From Pseudomonas sp. QS1027 (GTDB lineage: Bacteria > Pseudomonadota > Gammaproteobacteria > Pseudomonadales > Pseudomonadaceae): a DNA stretch of 64,000 nucleotides. The notes below the pieces were generated by a model. That model saw only the letters and a list, made by a program, of their open reading frames with translations. It was not told the DNA's origin and did no database searches. The position numbers and the translations under genes are program-made. Shown piece after piece: positions 19,545-27,605 of this stretch. The stretch lies in the NCBI RefSeq assembly GCF_002814235.1, contig NZ_PHSU01000014.1:62001-126000 (forward strand). Direction: 5' to 3'. Numbering within the stretch: the first letter of the stretch is position 1; every line of letters starts with the position of its first letter.

Positions 19545-19591
19545 ACCTATAAGTGCTGATAGGTGGCAGCACGTGGGGGCTCTTGTACATT
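19545..19591 (+). promoter_or_regulatory. Lux-box-like operator and promoter upstream of macpA
   Basis: The 20-bp element ACCTATAAGTGCTGATAGGT (19545-19564) begins right after the mupC stop. Its outer arms ACCTAT/ATAGGT are perfectly inverted, as in LuxR-family operators (ACCT-N12-AGGT). A -10-like TACATT, directly preceded by TG, lies at 19586-19591, 41 nt after the start of the box. The box centre would then be near -43 relative to a start around 19598. It probably drives macpA-mupD-mupE-macpB under MupR and AHL. Inferred from sequence only. Confidence 0.75.
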
Positions 19592-19690
19592 GCCCCCAGC
19601 AGCCGGCCATCCCTCGGGGGTCGGTTTTTTCCAGGCGGCAGTGCGACGCTGGATCGCGCTCCCCGGTTTATTGAAAGACGGAGAACGCTC

Positions 19691-19969
19691 TTGGACGCTA
19701 TCTATTCCTTTGTCGTGAGTACCCTGTCCTCCATCTGCAAGGTCGATGAGCGCGATATCACGCCGAGCACCAACCTGTTCGCGGACCTGGGCATCGACAG
19801 CGTGGATTTTCTCGACGCGGTGTATTGCATTGACAAGCACTTCGACATCCGCATCCCCGTCGGGCAGTGGATGAGCGCGGTGAACGAGGGCAATGCGCAA
19901 TTGACCGATTATTTCATCATGGAAAATTTCGTCGCGGCGATCGCCGAACGCGCCGGCGCTTCGGTTTGA
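19691..19969 (+). CDS. macpA: Discrete acyl carrier protein MacpA
   Basis: Freestanding ACP of 92 residues. The phosphopantetheine site is in LFADLGIDSVDFLDAVY, with Ser in the usual D-S-V context, followed by a typical helix-II acidic pattern. I chose the TTG at 19691 because GGAG lies 7-8 nt upstream and the resulting length suits an ACP. An in-frame ATG at 19553 would add 46 residues with no ACP character and would begin inside the lux box. It would be charged by MupN and probably serves the tailoring steps encoded around it (mupC, mupD, mupE). The exact intermediate it carries cannot be read from sequence. Confidence 0.85.
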   Translation: MDAIYSFVVSTLSSICKVDERDITPSTNLFADLGIDSVDFLDAVYCIDKHFDIRIPVGQWMSAVNEGNAQLTDYFIMENFVAAIAERAGASV

Positions 19970-20006
19970 TCCACCTGCTCGTTTCCGGCTCGAGGGAGGA
20001 GTGTGC

Positions 20007-20756
20007 ATGGGCAGGCGTGTCTTGATCACCGGCGGTGGCCGCGGTATCGGTGCCGGCGTCACCCGCGAGCTGGTTGCCGCCGGGCATGCCGCGCTGGTCG
20101 TGGCGCATCGTTCGACCGAGGACGCCAGCCGGCTGTGTGACGAACTCAACGATCGACACGGCGCCGGCAGTGCGCAGTGGGTCGCTTGCGACCTGGCGGA
20201 TGCCGAGGCGCTGGAGGCCTTCTGTTCGACGCTGGAGGCGCGCCATGGCGACTTCGACGGCCTGGTGCATTGCGCCGGGGTCAGCCAGGACAGCCTGGCC
20301 GCCGTGGCCCCGCTCGACGTGGCCAGGAGCATGATGCAAATCAATTACTGGGCCTTCGTGCAGCTCTACCAGGCGCTGGTGCGGCCGATGTCGCTGCGTC
20401 GTTACGGGCGCATCCTGTGCATCGGCTCGGTGGCCGCCGAGCTCGGCATGCGCGGCAATGCACTGTATGCCGGGAGCAAGGCGGCGCTGCTCGGCTTCAT
20501 GCGTTCGAGCATGACCGAAATCGCCGGGCGCAATATCACCATCAACTGCATCGAGCCGGGTTTTATCGACACCCGGTTGCTCGCCGACTATGAGACGCGC
20601 CGCGAGGCCATCCAGCAGTCGATTCCCGTCGGCCGTTATGGCACGCCGCAGGAGGTGGCCGGCCTGGCCGCCTTGCTGTTTTCACCGGACGGCGCCTACA
20701 TCACCGGGCAGGCCCTGGTGGTCGACGGTGGCCTGTCGCGCGGTATGGCCCGCTAG
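20007..20756 (+). CDS. mupD: Short-chain dehydrogenase, 3-oxoacyl-ACP reductase type, MupD
   Basis: Classical SDR of 249 residues. The nucleotide-binding motif is VLITGGGRGIGAG at the N-terminus. NRAG-equivalent VHCAGVSQ, catalytic Ser in CIGSVAAELG, and YAGSKAAL (YxxxK) follow, with the substrate-loop IEPGFIDTRLL. It resembles FabG and should reduce a beta-keto group on a carrier. I chose ATG 20007 because GGGAGGAG ends about 6 nt before it; a GTG at 20001 is too close to that ribosome binding site. It lies between macpA and mupE in one plus-strand run. The likely role is ketoreduction during late processing, or as recalled from the literature, fatty-acid chain processing. Confidence 0.88.
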   Translation: MGRRVLITGGGRGIGAGVTRELVAAGHAALVVAHRSTEDASRLCDELNDRHGAGSAQWVACDLADAEALEAFCSTLEARHGDFDGLVHCAGVSQDSLAAVAPLDVARSMMQINYWAFVQLYQALVRPMSLRRYGRILCIGSVAAELGMRGNALYAGSKAALLGFMRSSMTEIAGRNITINCIEPGFIDTRLLADYETRREAIQQSIPVGRYGTPQEVAGLAALLFSPDGAYITGQALVVDGGLSRGMAR

Positions 20757-20776
20757 TCCATTGGAAAGGAATACCT

Positions 20777-21799
20777 ATGCAAGCGCTGCAACTGGTTGGC
20801 AAGGAGCTCCTGGAACTGCGCGAGTTGGCGCTGCCGGCCAGGCCCGCGGCGGGCCACGCGCGGTTGCGCATGGCCTATATGACCCTCAATCACCTGGACC
20901 TGTTCGGTTATCGGGGCATGGCGTTTGCCCGTCGGACATTGCCGGTGACGGTCGGCGCGGAGGGCGCCGGGCTGGTCACCGAGGTCGGCGAGGGGCTTGA
21001 CCGGCAAGCGATCGGGCAGGCCATGGCGATCTATCCCAGCGTGTATTGCGGTCGCTGCCCGGCCTGCGTGGCCGGTCGGGAAAACCTCTGTGCCGATTCG
21101 CCGGGGGTCATGGGTTTCCACTGCGACGGCGTCGCCGCCGAATATGTCGATGTGCCCTGGCGCATGCTGGTGCCGGTGCCCGCGGGGGTCGCCCTGGAGC
21201 AGGCGGCCTGCGCGCCGGTGACCTTCGCCACGGTGCACCACATGCTGGTCGACAACGCGCGGCTGGCTGCCGGCGAAACGCTGCTGGTCCAGGCCGGCGG
21301 CAGCGGCATCGGTTCGTTGGCGATCCGCCTGGCAAGGCATATCGGTGCGACGGTCTTCACCACCGTCGGCCATCCGGACAAGATCGAGCCGGCCCGGGCC
21401 CTGGGTGCCGAACACGTTATCGACTACCGCCAGGAGCGCTTCCTGCGGGTGATTCGCGAAGTGACCGAGCGCCGTGGCGTCGATGTGGTCTTCGAGCATG
21501 TCGGCGCCGACACCTGGGAGCAAAGCCTGTTGAGCCTGGCGCGGGGCGGACGCCTGGTGATCTGCGGCTCGACCACGGGCGTGGAGGCCACGACCAATCT
21601 CATGCACCTGTTCAATCAGCAGATCCGCATCCTCGGTTCCTTCGGTGCGCCGGTTTCCGGGTTGCGGGCTTCGCTGGACCTGATCCGCCAGGGCGTGGCC
21701 CCGGTGATCGACTCGATCCTGCCCCTGAGCGGCTTCGAAAGCGGGCTGCGGCGCCTGCGCGAGCGGGATGTGTTTGGCAAGATCGTTCTGAAATTCTGA
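20777..21799 (+). CDS. mupE: Zinc-type medium-chain reductase MupE (enoyl reductase)
   Basis: MDR-superfamily oxidoreductase of 340 residues. The structural-zinc cysteine cluster is visible as YCGRCPACVAGRENLC. The NAD(P)H-binding motif is VQAGGSGIGSLAIRLA, and later segments (HVGADTWEQSLLSLARGG) match quinone-oxidoreductase/enoyl-reductase relatives. The start is supported by AAAGGAA about 8 nt upstream of ATG. In mupirocin assembly the 9-hydroxynonanoate side chain needs full reduction, so an enoyl reductase acting in trans is expected. MupE is the obvious candidate in this window because MmpD contains no ER domain. Confidence 0.85.
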   Translation: MQALQLVGKELLELRELALPARPAAGHARLRMAYMTLNHLDLFGYRGMAFARRTLPVTVGAEGAGLVTEVGEGLDRQAIGQAMAIYPSVYCGRCPACVAGRENLCADSPGVMGFHCDGVAAEYVDVPWRMLVPVPAGVALEQAACAPVTFATVHHMLVDNARLAAGETLLVQAGGSGIGSLAIRLARHIGATVFTTVGHPDKIEPARALGAEHVIDYRQERFLRVIREVTERRGVDVVFEHVGADTWEQSLLSLARGGRLVICGSTTGVEATTNLMHLFNQQIRILGSFGAPVSGLRASLDLIRQGVAPVIDSILPLSGFESGLRRLRERDVFGKIVLKF

Positions 21800-21861
21800 T
21801 CGGCAGTGGCGCTTCCCGCGTCGCTGTCGCTTCTTTTTGCACTAGAACCAGGAGGTGAACA

Positions 21862-22119
21862 ATGGAAGGCAGCCTTGCGTTGCAGACGGTCAGTGAGTTG
21901 ATCCGGGAATTGAAACTCCCCGGCCAGGCCCAGACACCCATCGAGGCGGCGACCCGACTCCAGGGCGAACTGGGTATCGATTCCCTGCACAAGCTGATTC
22001 TTTTGACGCGTTTGCAGGAACAGTCGAATTTCGAGTTCGCCCAGCTCAACGCCGGGGCGGGCGGGTTCGAGTTCCACACCGTCGGCGATCTGGTGGATCT
22101 GCTGGTGGCACACGGATAG
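21862..22119 (+). CDS. macpB: Discrete acyl carrier protein MacpB
   Basis: Small ACP of 85 residues with the modification site in LQGELGIDSLHKLILLTRLQ (Ser after Asp). It is preceded by the strongest Shine-Dalgarno in the window, AGGAGGTGA at 21850-21858, three nucleotides before ATG. That suggests high translation independent of mupE, which ends 62 bp upstream. The C-terminal half is unusually Gly/Ala-rich (NAGAGGFEF). It is the last plus-strand gene before the convergent mupF. Which intermediate it carries is unknown. Confidence 0.85.
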   Translation: MEGSLALQTVSELIRELKLPGQAQTPIEAATRLQGELGIDSLHKLILLTRLQEQSNFEFAQLNAGAGGFEFHTVGDLVDLLVAHG

Positions 22120-22128
22120 TTTTCGCGG

Positions 22129-22146
22129 GGGCCGGGTTGCCGGCCC
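22129..22146. terminator. Hairpin between convergent macpB and mupF
   Basis: A perfect 7-bp GC stem (GGGCCGG / CCGGCCC) with loop GTTG fills the gap between the macpB and mupF stop codons. There is no run of T on the plus strand and only AAAA-type bases past it on the minus strand, so termination strength is uncertain. The position suggests a bidirectional stop for the two converging transcripts. Confidence 0.5.
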
Positions 22147-23145
22147 TCAGGTCAATGAACGCAGGGTGTCGGCGATGCTCTGTTCCAGCGGCCGATAGTG
22201 CAGGTTGAAGCGGCGCCTGGCGCGACTGTCGTCGAACTGGCGGCGTACGCCGAGGTTCTGTTGCAGATAGCGCCGTGACAATTGCGGGTTGAACAGGGCG
22301 CCGAGGTACACCAGCCAGTCCGGCGCGCGCCGTTGCGGTGCCTTGCTGTCGGGGAACTGCTGCTTGATGGCGGCGGCCAGGGCCAGCATCGACATCTCGT
22401 GGCCGGGCACGATGAAGCGGCCCCGTACCTGGTCGTCGAGGGCGGCGCGCACGTGGAGGTCGGCGAGGTCGCGGACGTCGACGAAATGAAAGTTCAGGTC
22501 GGGGCAGGCGGGGGTCTTGCCGCTGTGCAGGTCTTGCAGGATTGCCACGCTGCTATGGGCATGCCGCGGATCGCGAACCGGTCCGATGATCACCGATGGA
22601 TTGATGCAGACCAGTCGCCGGTCCGGCGCCGTTTCCTCGAAGGCGGCCGCGACGATCTGCTCGGCGACGGTCTTGGAATACCAGTAGGGGTCGCTCGCTT
22701 CCAGCGGCTGGCGGTTCCAGTCGGCCTCGCTGAAGGTGTAGTCGGCCGGTTTGTCCGGCGACAGGATCGCCGCCATCGATGAGGTATGCACCAGGCTGCG
22801 CACGCTGGGCGCCTGCTGGACGCCACGGACCACGGCGTGGGTCCCGTCGATGTTCATCTCCAGGGTCTGCTTCCACAGTCGGGAACCCGGCCGGGCATTG
22901 TTGGTGACGCTCGCCGCGCAATGGATCACCGCATCGCAGCCCAGGAACGGATTGTCCTCGGTCGTGCCCTGGGCCAGGTCGTGCCGGCGCAGGATCAGGG
23001 CCGGTTGCGCGGCGGCCAGCCAGCGCAGGTGCGCGGTCTCGTGGCGGAACAGGGCGGTGACTGTGCAGCCTTGCTCCAGCAGGTTCTCGACGATATGGCT
23101 GCCGAGGAAGCCCGAGGCTCCGGTAACGCAGACGTGTTGGGACAT
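22147..23145 (-). CDS. mupF: Extended SDR ketoreductase MupF
   Basis: NAD(P)-dependent reductase of 332 residues, of the dihydroflavonol-reductase/epimerase type. Motifs are VTGASGFLGSHIVE at the N-terminus, VIHCAASVTNN, and the catalytic DPYWYSKTVAEQ (YxxxK). The start is preceded on its strand by AGGAAG. It is the only biosynthetic gene here on the minus strand, so it cannot be co-transcribed with its neighbours. Literature on the cluster, as I recall it, assigns MupF to reduction of the C7 ketone late in pseudomonic acid assembly, because mutants accumulate a keto analogue. It is head-to-head with macpC across a lux-box-like site that may also affect it. Confidence 0.88.
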   Translation of the reverse strand: MSQHVCVTGASGFLGSHIVENLLEQGCTVTALFRHETAHLRWLAAAQPALILRRHDLAQGTTEDNPFLGCDAVIHCAASVTNNARPGSRLWKQTLEMNIDGTHAVVRGVQQAPSVRSLVHTSSMAAILSPDKPADYTFSEADWNRQPLEASDPYWYSKTVAEQIVAAAFEETAPDRRLVCINPSVIIGPVRDPRHAHSSVAILQDLHSGKTPACPDLNFHFVDVRDLADLHVRAALDDQVRGRFIVPGHEMSMLALAAAIKQQFPDSKAPQRRAPDWLVYLGALFNPQLSRRYLQQNLGVRRQFDDSRARRRFNLHYRPLEQSIADTLRSLT

Positions 23146-23221
23146 GGCGGGCTTCCTGGGCCGTGGCGACCGGTCGGTTATCGATGGGTCCGACGGTATA
23201 GCGCAGCTTTCGGCCGCTGCC

Positions 23222-23268
23222 TACTACAAGGTCTTATAGGTTTCGCCGCCGGGGTGATCGGCTAAGTT
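23222..23268 (+). promoter_or_regulatory. Degenerate lux-box-like operator and promoter upstream of macpC
   Basis: The 20-mer TACTACAAGGTCTTATAGGT (23222-23241) shares its right half (TATAGGT) with the boxes at macpA and mupO. It keeps the CT-N12-AG core; its left arm is weaker. A TAAGTT hexamer occurs at 23263-23268, 41 nt from the start of the box, the same offset as the other copies. It lies 53 bp before macpC and about 77 bp before the start of divergent mupF. It is a likely entry point for the macpC-mupN operon. Confidence 0.6.
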
Positions 23269-23320
23269 AGGCAGCAGAACCATCCCCGCAGCGACCGGAT
23301 GAACCGGCTAAAGGATTGAG

Positions 23321-23563
23321 ATGATGACCCAGGCCGAAGTCTTCGAATTGCTTGTCAAACATACTCGCGAGGTCATTCCCGGGCTCGAACAGCGCCAATT
23401 CGAATGGCAGGATCGCCTGGTGGACCTGGGGGCCAATTCGGTCGACCGGGTCGAGATCGTCGCCATGACCCTGAGTTCGCTGGCGCTGCGCCTGCCGCTG
23501 GTCAAGACCCAGGGCGCGAACAATATCGGCGAACTGGCCGAGTTGCTGCATGAGCGCCTCTGA
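23321..23563 (+). CDS. macpC: Acyl carrier protein MacpC of the beta-branching cassette
   Basis: ACP of 80 residues with the modification Ser in VDLGANSVDRVEIVAMTL; the residue before Ser is Asn instead of the usual Asp. It directly precedes a decarboxylating KS (mupG), an HMG-CoA-synthase homologue (mupH) and two enoyl-CoA hydratase homologues (mupJ, mupK). This is the standard HCS cassette order, so it is the donor carrier that delivers acetyl after malonyl decarboxylation. Two adjacent ATGs (23321, 23324) follow AAGGA; either may be used. Its end overlaps mupG by 14 nt. Confidence 0.9.
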   Translation: MMTQAEVFELLVKHTREVIPGLEQRQFEWQDRLVDLGANSVDRVEIVAMTLSSLALRLPLVKTQGANNIGELAELLHERL

Positions 23564-24785
23564 GGCCGAATCGCTCATGGTGAGCGGCCTGGGGGTGACC
23601 TCGGCAATTGGCACCGGCAAGGCCGATTTCCTTGAGGCGCTGCTGGCCGGCAAGCACGCGTTCTCGCTGATGCGGCGCCCGGGGCGGCAGCTCGACAGCA
23701 CCTTTATCGGTGCCGAAATAGGCGGCGAGACACTCGGCGACGAGTCGCCCGGTGGTTCCCGTGGCCTGTCGTTCTCGGCCCGGGTCGCCTTGGCGACGCT
23801 GGCCGAGGCCTGGCAGGATGCGCGTCTCGACGAGGTGGACCCGGCCCGTATCGGCCTGGTCATCGGCGGCTCGAACTTCCAGCAGCGCGCCATCGAACAG
23901 GCCCACGCCCCCTGCGCCTTGCAGCCGTATTTCATCAAGCCCAGCTACGCCATGCAGTTTCTCGACACCGACCTGTGCGGCGTGTGCACCGAGCATTTCG
24001 CTATTCGCGGCTTTGCCTACACCCTGGGCGCGGCGTCGGCCAGCGGCCAGATGGCGGTGATCCATGCGGCGCAGACGGTGCGCTCCCAGGATGTCGATGT
24101 GTGCATCGCGCTGGCGCCGGTCATGGACCTTTCCTATTGGGAATGCCACGGCTTCCGTTCGCTGGGGGCGATGGGCTCCGACCGTTTCGCCGAGTCGCCG
24201 GCGCTGGCTTGCCGGCCGTTCGACCGTGATCGCGATGGCTTTATCTATGGCGAGTCGAGTGCCGCGGTGATCATCGAGAGTGCGGCCAGCGCCAGGCGCA
24301 GGGGGATCTCGCCCTATGCGCGGATCGCCGGCTGGTCGGTGGCCATGGACGGCAACCGCAACCCCAACCCGTCCTTCGACGGCGAGACCGGGGTGATTCG
24401 CCAGGCCCTGGGCCGGGCCGGCTGGCACGCGCGGCAAGTGGACTACATCAATCCCCATGGCAGCGGCTCGGTGGTGGGCGATGAAACCGAGTTGCGGGCG
24501 CTGGCCGATTGCGGGCTGCGCGACGCGCCGATCAATGCCACCAAGTCCCTGACCGGCCACGGCCTGGCGTCGGCCGGCATGGTCGAGACCATCGCCTCGC
24601 TGTTGCAGATGCGGGCCGGCCAACTGCATCCCAATCGCAACCTGGAGCACCCGCTGGACCCGGGCTTCGCCTGGGCCGGCAATCAGGCCCAAAGCCATTC
24701 GATCCAGTGCGCGCTGAACCTCAGTTTCGGCTTTGGCGGGATCAATACAGCCCTGTGTCTGGAAAATTCGGGAGCGCTGTCATGA
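23550..24785 (+). CDS. mupG: Malonyl-ACP decarboxylating ketosynthase homologue MupG (Cys to Ser)
   Basis: KS-fold protein of 411 residues. The nucleophile position reads GAASASGQ, with Ser163 in place of Cys. The His motifs remain (HGSGS, then KSLTGHGLASAG). Such KS proteins in HCS cassettes decarboxylate malonyl-ACP to acetyl-ACP and do not condense. MupG would thus prime MacpC for MupH. The chosen ATG at 23550 lies inside the macpC 3' end; an in-frame ATG at 23577 (MVSGLGVTS) is a possible alternative without the overlap. The stop overlaps mupH (ATGA). Confidence 0.92.
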   Translation: MSASEAESLMVSGLGVTSAIGTGKADFLEALLAGKHAFSLMRRPGRQLDSTFIGAEIGGETLGDESPGGSRGLSFSARVALATLAEAWQDARLDEVDPARIGLVIGGSNFQQRAIEQAHAPCALQPYFIKPSYAMQFLDTDLCGVCTEHFAIRGFAYTLGAASASGQMAVIHAAQTVRSQDVDVCIALAPVMDLSYWECHGFRSLGAMGSDRFAESPALACRPFDRDRDGFIYGESSAAVIIESAASARRRGISPYARIAGWSVAMDGNRNPNPSFDGETGVIRQALGRAGWHARQVDYINPHGSGSVVGDETELRALADCGLRDAPINATKSLTGHGLASAGMVETIASLLQMRAGQLHPNRNLEHPLDPGFAWAGNQAQSHSIQCALNLSFGFGGINTALCLENSGALS

Positions 24786-26047
24786 CAAGGCAAGTCGGTA
24801 TCGAAGCGATGAACGTGTACGGCGGCGCCGCCTGCCTGGATGTCACCGAGCTGGCCCGGCATCGCAAGCTCGATGCCCAGCGTTTCGGCAATCTGCTGAT
24901 GAAGGAAAAGAGCGTGGCGCTGCACAGCGAAGATCCGGTGACCTTTGCCGTGAACGCCGCCAAGCCGCTGATCGATGCCTTGAGCCCCGAGGAGCGGGAC
25001 CGGATCGAACTGGTGATTACCTGTACCGAGTCGGGTATCGACTTCGGCAAGTCGATCAGTACCTATGTCCACGATTACCTGGGGCTGAAGAGGAATTGCC
25101 GGGTCTTCGAACTCAAGCAGGCCTGTTATTCCGGGACCGCGGGTTTTCACAGCGCGGTGCAGTTCATCCTCTCCGGCACCTCGCCCGGGGCCAAGGCGCT
25201 GGTGGTGGCGGTGGACCTGTGCCGCTTCCTGATGATCGGCCAGGGTGGCGCCGAGTCCCAGGACTGGGCGTTTTCCGAGCCCAGCGGCGGTGCGGGGGCC
25301 GTGGCGATGCTGATCAGCGACCAGCCCCATGTGTTCAGCCTGGATGTCGGGGCCAGCGGTTACTACAGCTTCGAGGTCATGGACACCTGCCGGCCGGAGC
25401 CGGATAACGAGGCCGGTGATGCCGACCTGTCGCTGATGTCCTACCTCGACTGCTGCGAGCAGACGTTCAACGAATATCGCCTGCGGGTCGAGGATATCGA
25501 CTATGCCAAGAGCTTTGACTACCTGGCGTTTCACACGCCGTTCGGGGGCATGGTCAAGGGCGCGCACCGGCTGATGATGCGCAAGTTCGCCCCCCGCGAC
25601 CCCCAGGCCGTGGAAGCGGATTACCAGCAGCGGGTGGCGCCGGGGCTGGCGTTCTGCCAGCGGGTCGGCAATATCATGGGGGCGACGATGTTCCTGTCCC
25701 TGGCCGGCATCATCAGCAGCGCGCGCTTCGATTCGCCACGGCGTATCGGCTGTTTTTCCTATGGCTCGGGCTGCTGTTCGGAGTTCTTCAGCGGCACGAT
25801 TACCCCACGCAGCCACGAACACCTGACGGTCCAGGCGATTGATCGGCAACTCGACAATCGCTACCGCTTGAGCCTGGTGGAGTACGAATCGATCCTGCAG
25901 GGCAATGACGCGGTGCGTTTCGGCACCCGCGACCGCCAGGTGGCCTGTCCGGTGACCCGCAGCGTGGTGGCCGCGGGCGGCTTGTCCGGCAAGCTGTTGT
26001 TGACCGCCATCAGCGGCTATCACCGCGAATACAGCTTTCAGCCATGA
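24782..26047 (+). CDS. mupH: HMG-CoA synthase homologue MupH
   Basis: Protein of 421 residues of the 3-hydroxy-3-methylglutaryl synthase family. The catalytic set is visible: Glu in LVITCTESGIDFGKS, Cys115 in ELKQACYSGTAGF, and His in LAFHTPFGGMVKGAH. It adds the acetyl unit from MacpC to a beta-keto group on a PKS-bound chain, the first C-C step of beta-methyl branching. In mupirocin this creates the C15 methyl branch of monic acid. The ATG overlaps the mupG stop and its own stop overlaps mupJ (ATGA), so the cassette is translationally coupled. Confidence 0.93.
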   Translation: MTRQVGIEAMNVYGGAACLDVTELARHRKLDAQRFGNLLMKEKSVALHSEDPVTFAVNAAKPLIDALSPEERDRIELVITCTESGIDFGKSISTYVHDYLGLKRNCRVFELKQACYSGTAGFHSAVQFILSGTSPGAKALVVAVDLCRFLMIGQGGAESQDWAFSEPSGGAGAVAMLISDQPHVFSLDVGASGYYSFEVMDTCRPEPDNEAGDADLSLMSYLDCCEQTFNEYRLRVEDIDYAKSFDYLAFHTPFGGMVKGAHRLMMRKFAPRDPQAVEADYQQRVAPGLAFCQRVGNIMGATMFLSLAGIISSARFDSPRRIGCFSYGSGCCSEFFSGTITPRSHEHLTVQAIDRQLDNRYRLSLVEYESILQGNDAVRFGTRDRQVACPVTRSVVAAGGLSGKLLLTAISGYHREYSFQP

Positions 26048-26811
26048 ACTTCCAGGCCATCGAGTTTCGTAGCGAGGGGCCCTTGGCGTTCCTGCGCTTC
26101 AATCGCCCCGAGGCGAGGAACACGATCAATCGGCAGATGGTCGACGAGTGTCTGTTCGTCCTCGAGCATTGCCAGGCCCATTCGACGGTGCTGACCCTGG
26201 AGGGCAGCCCGCAGGTGTTCTGTTTCGGCGCGGACTTCCAGGGCATGCATGACGATGCCTTGCGCGGCGCCAGTGAAGAGCATCAGCCGCAGCGGCTCTA
26301 CGAGATCTGGGAGCGGATGGTCAGCGGTTCATTTATCACGATCTGTCATGTGCGCGGCCAGGTGAACGCCGGGGGCATGGGGTTTGTGGCGGCCAGCGAC
26401 ATCGTGTTGAGCCATACCGAGGCGCGCTACAGCCTTTCCGAGCTGATTTTTGATGTGATGCCGGCCTGTGTCCTGCCGTTCCTGGTGCGCCGGGTGGGCT
26501 TCCAGCACGCCCACTACCTGACGTTGACGACGCAGGCCATCGATGCCCGCCAGGCCAGCCTCTGGGGCCTGGTGGATGAATGCGGCGAGGACAGCGAGGA
26601 GCTGCTGCGCAAGCAGTTGCTGCGGCTGCGGCGTCTGTCCAAGCACGGTATCGGCCAATACAAGGCCTATATGAATCGCCTTTCGCCCCTGCCGCTGGAG
26701 GCCCGGGACATGGCGATACGGCAGAACCACGAGGTCTTCAGCAATCAGCGCACGCTGGACAATATCAATCGGTATGTCAGCCACGGTCTGTTTCCCTGGG
26801 AAAACGACTGA
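26044..26811 (+). CDS. mupJ: Enoyl-CoA hydratase-like dehydratase MupJ (ECH1)
   Basis: Crotonase-fold protein of 255 residues. Oxyanion-hole segments are VFCFGADFQGMHDD and VRGQVNAGGMGFVAASDIVL. In HCS cassettes the first ECH removes water from the HMG-like adduct made by the HCS enzyme. Position directly after mupH and the two-ECH arrangement support that role. It is less like classical hydratases than MupK in the second motif. The intergenic distance to mupK is 35 bp. Confidence 0.88.
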   Translation: MNFQAIEFRSEGPLAFLRFNRPEARNTINRQMVDECLFVLEHCQAHSTVLTLEGSPQVFCFGADFQGMHDDALRGASEEHQPQRLYEIWERMVSGSFITICHVRGQVNAGGMGFVAASDIVLSHTEARYSLSELIFDVMPACVLPFLVRRVGFQHAHYLTLTTQAIDARQASLWGLVDECGEDSEELLRKQLLRLRRLSKHGIGQYKAYMNRLSPLPLEARDMAIRQNHEVFSNQRTLDNINRYVSHGLFPWEND

Positions 26812-26846
26812 GGGACCGGGTGTGCCCCCAAGAGCGAGGATCAGCC

Positions 26847-27593
26847 ATGACAAACGTCGTCGACTTTGTCGAGCGTGAGGATGGAGTGGTGGTCTTGACA
26901 CTCCAGGACCGCGAACACAAGAACACCTTCACTCCGGCGCTACTCGACGGCCTGATGCAGGCCTATGGGCGGATCAATGCGAGCACGCACTACCGCGCCG
27001 TGGTGCTGACCGGCTACGACAGTTTTTTCTGCAGCGGCGGCACCCGCGAGGGCCTGGAGGCCTTGAACCAGACGCGCGGCGACTTCACCGACGCGAATGT
27101 CTACAGCCTGGCGCTGGAATGCCCGATCCCGGTGATCGCTGCGATGCAGGGCCATGCCATCGGCGGGGGCTGGGTCATGGGCTTGTTCTGCGATGTGGTG
27201 GTGTTGTCCCGGGAGAGCCTGTACACCGCCAACTTCATGAAGTACGGCTTCACCCCCGGCATGGGCGCGACCCATATCCTGCCGACCCGGCTGGGCCAGA
27301 GCCTGGGCAATGAAATGCTGCTGGGAGCCCAGAGCTACAGCGGCGCGGCGCTGCAGCAGCGCGGTGTGCCGTTCACGGTACTGCCCCGCAGCGAAGTGCT
27401 GGCCTATGCCCTGGACCTGGCGGCGGAGCTGGCCGACAAGCCGCGCTTGTCGCTGGTCACGCTCAAGCACCATCTGAACCGCGAGCTGCGCGCGGCCCTG
27501 CCGGACGTGATCGAAAGGGAGCTGGCGATGCATGCACTGACCATGCACCAGCCGGAAGTGGGCGTGCGGATTTCAACCTTGTTCGGTCGTTGA
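26847..27593 (+). CDS. mupK: Enoyl-CoA hydratase-like decarboxylase MupK (ECH2)
   Basis: Crotonase-fold protein of 248 residues. Motifs are FFCSGGTREGL and MQGHAIGGGWVMGLFCDVVVLS, then the KYGFTPGMGATHILP segment common to ECH2 decarboxylases of trans-AT clusters. It would decarboxylate the product of MupJ to leave a methyl branch on an alkene. I chose ATG 26847 with GAGGA upstream; translation could start in-frame earlier, but that would run through the intergenic gap. It is separated from mmpE by 12 bp. Confidence 0.88.
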   Translation: MTNVVDFVEREDGVVVLTLQDREHKNTFTPALLDGLMQAYGRINASTHYRAVVLTGYDSFFCSGGTREGLEALNQTRGDFTDANVYSLALECPIPVIAAMQGHAIGGGWVMGLFCDVVVLSRESLYTANFMKYGFTPGMGATHILPTRLGQSLGNEMLLGAQSYSGAALQQRGVPFTVLPRSEVLAYALDLAAELADKPRLSLVTLKHHLNRELRAALPDVIERELAMHALTMHQPEVGVRISTLFGR

Positions 27594-27605
27594 GAGGATA
27601 AGCGG

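Noticed and set aside
24509..24781. N-terminal extension of mupH inside mupG
   Set aside because: The extension is out of frame with conserved mupG sequence and shows no HMG-CoA synthase similarity; ATG 24782 gives the normal family start.
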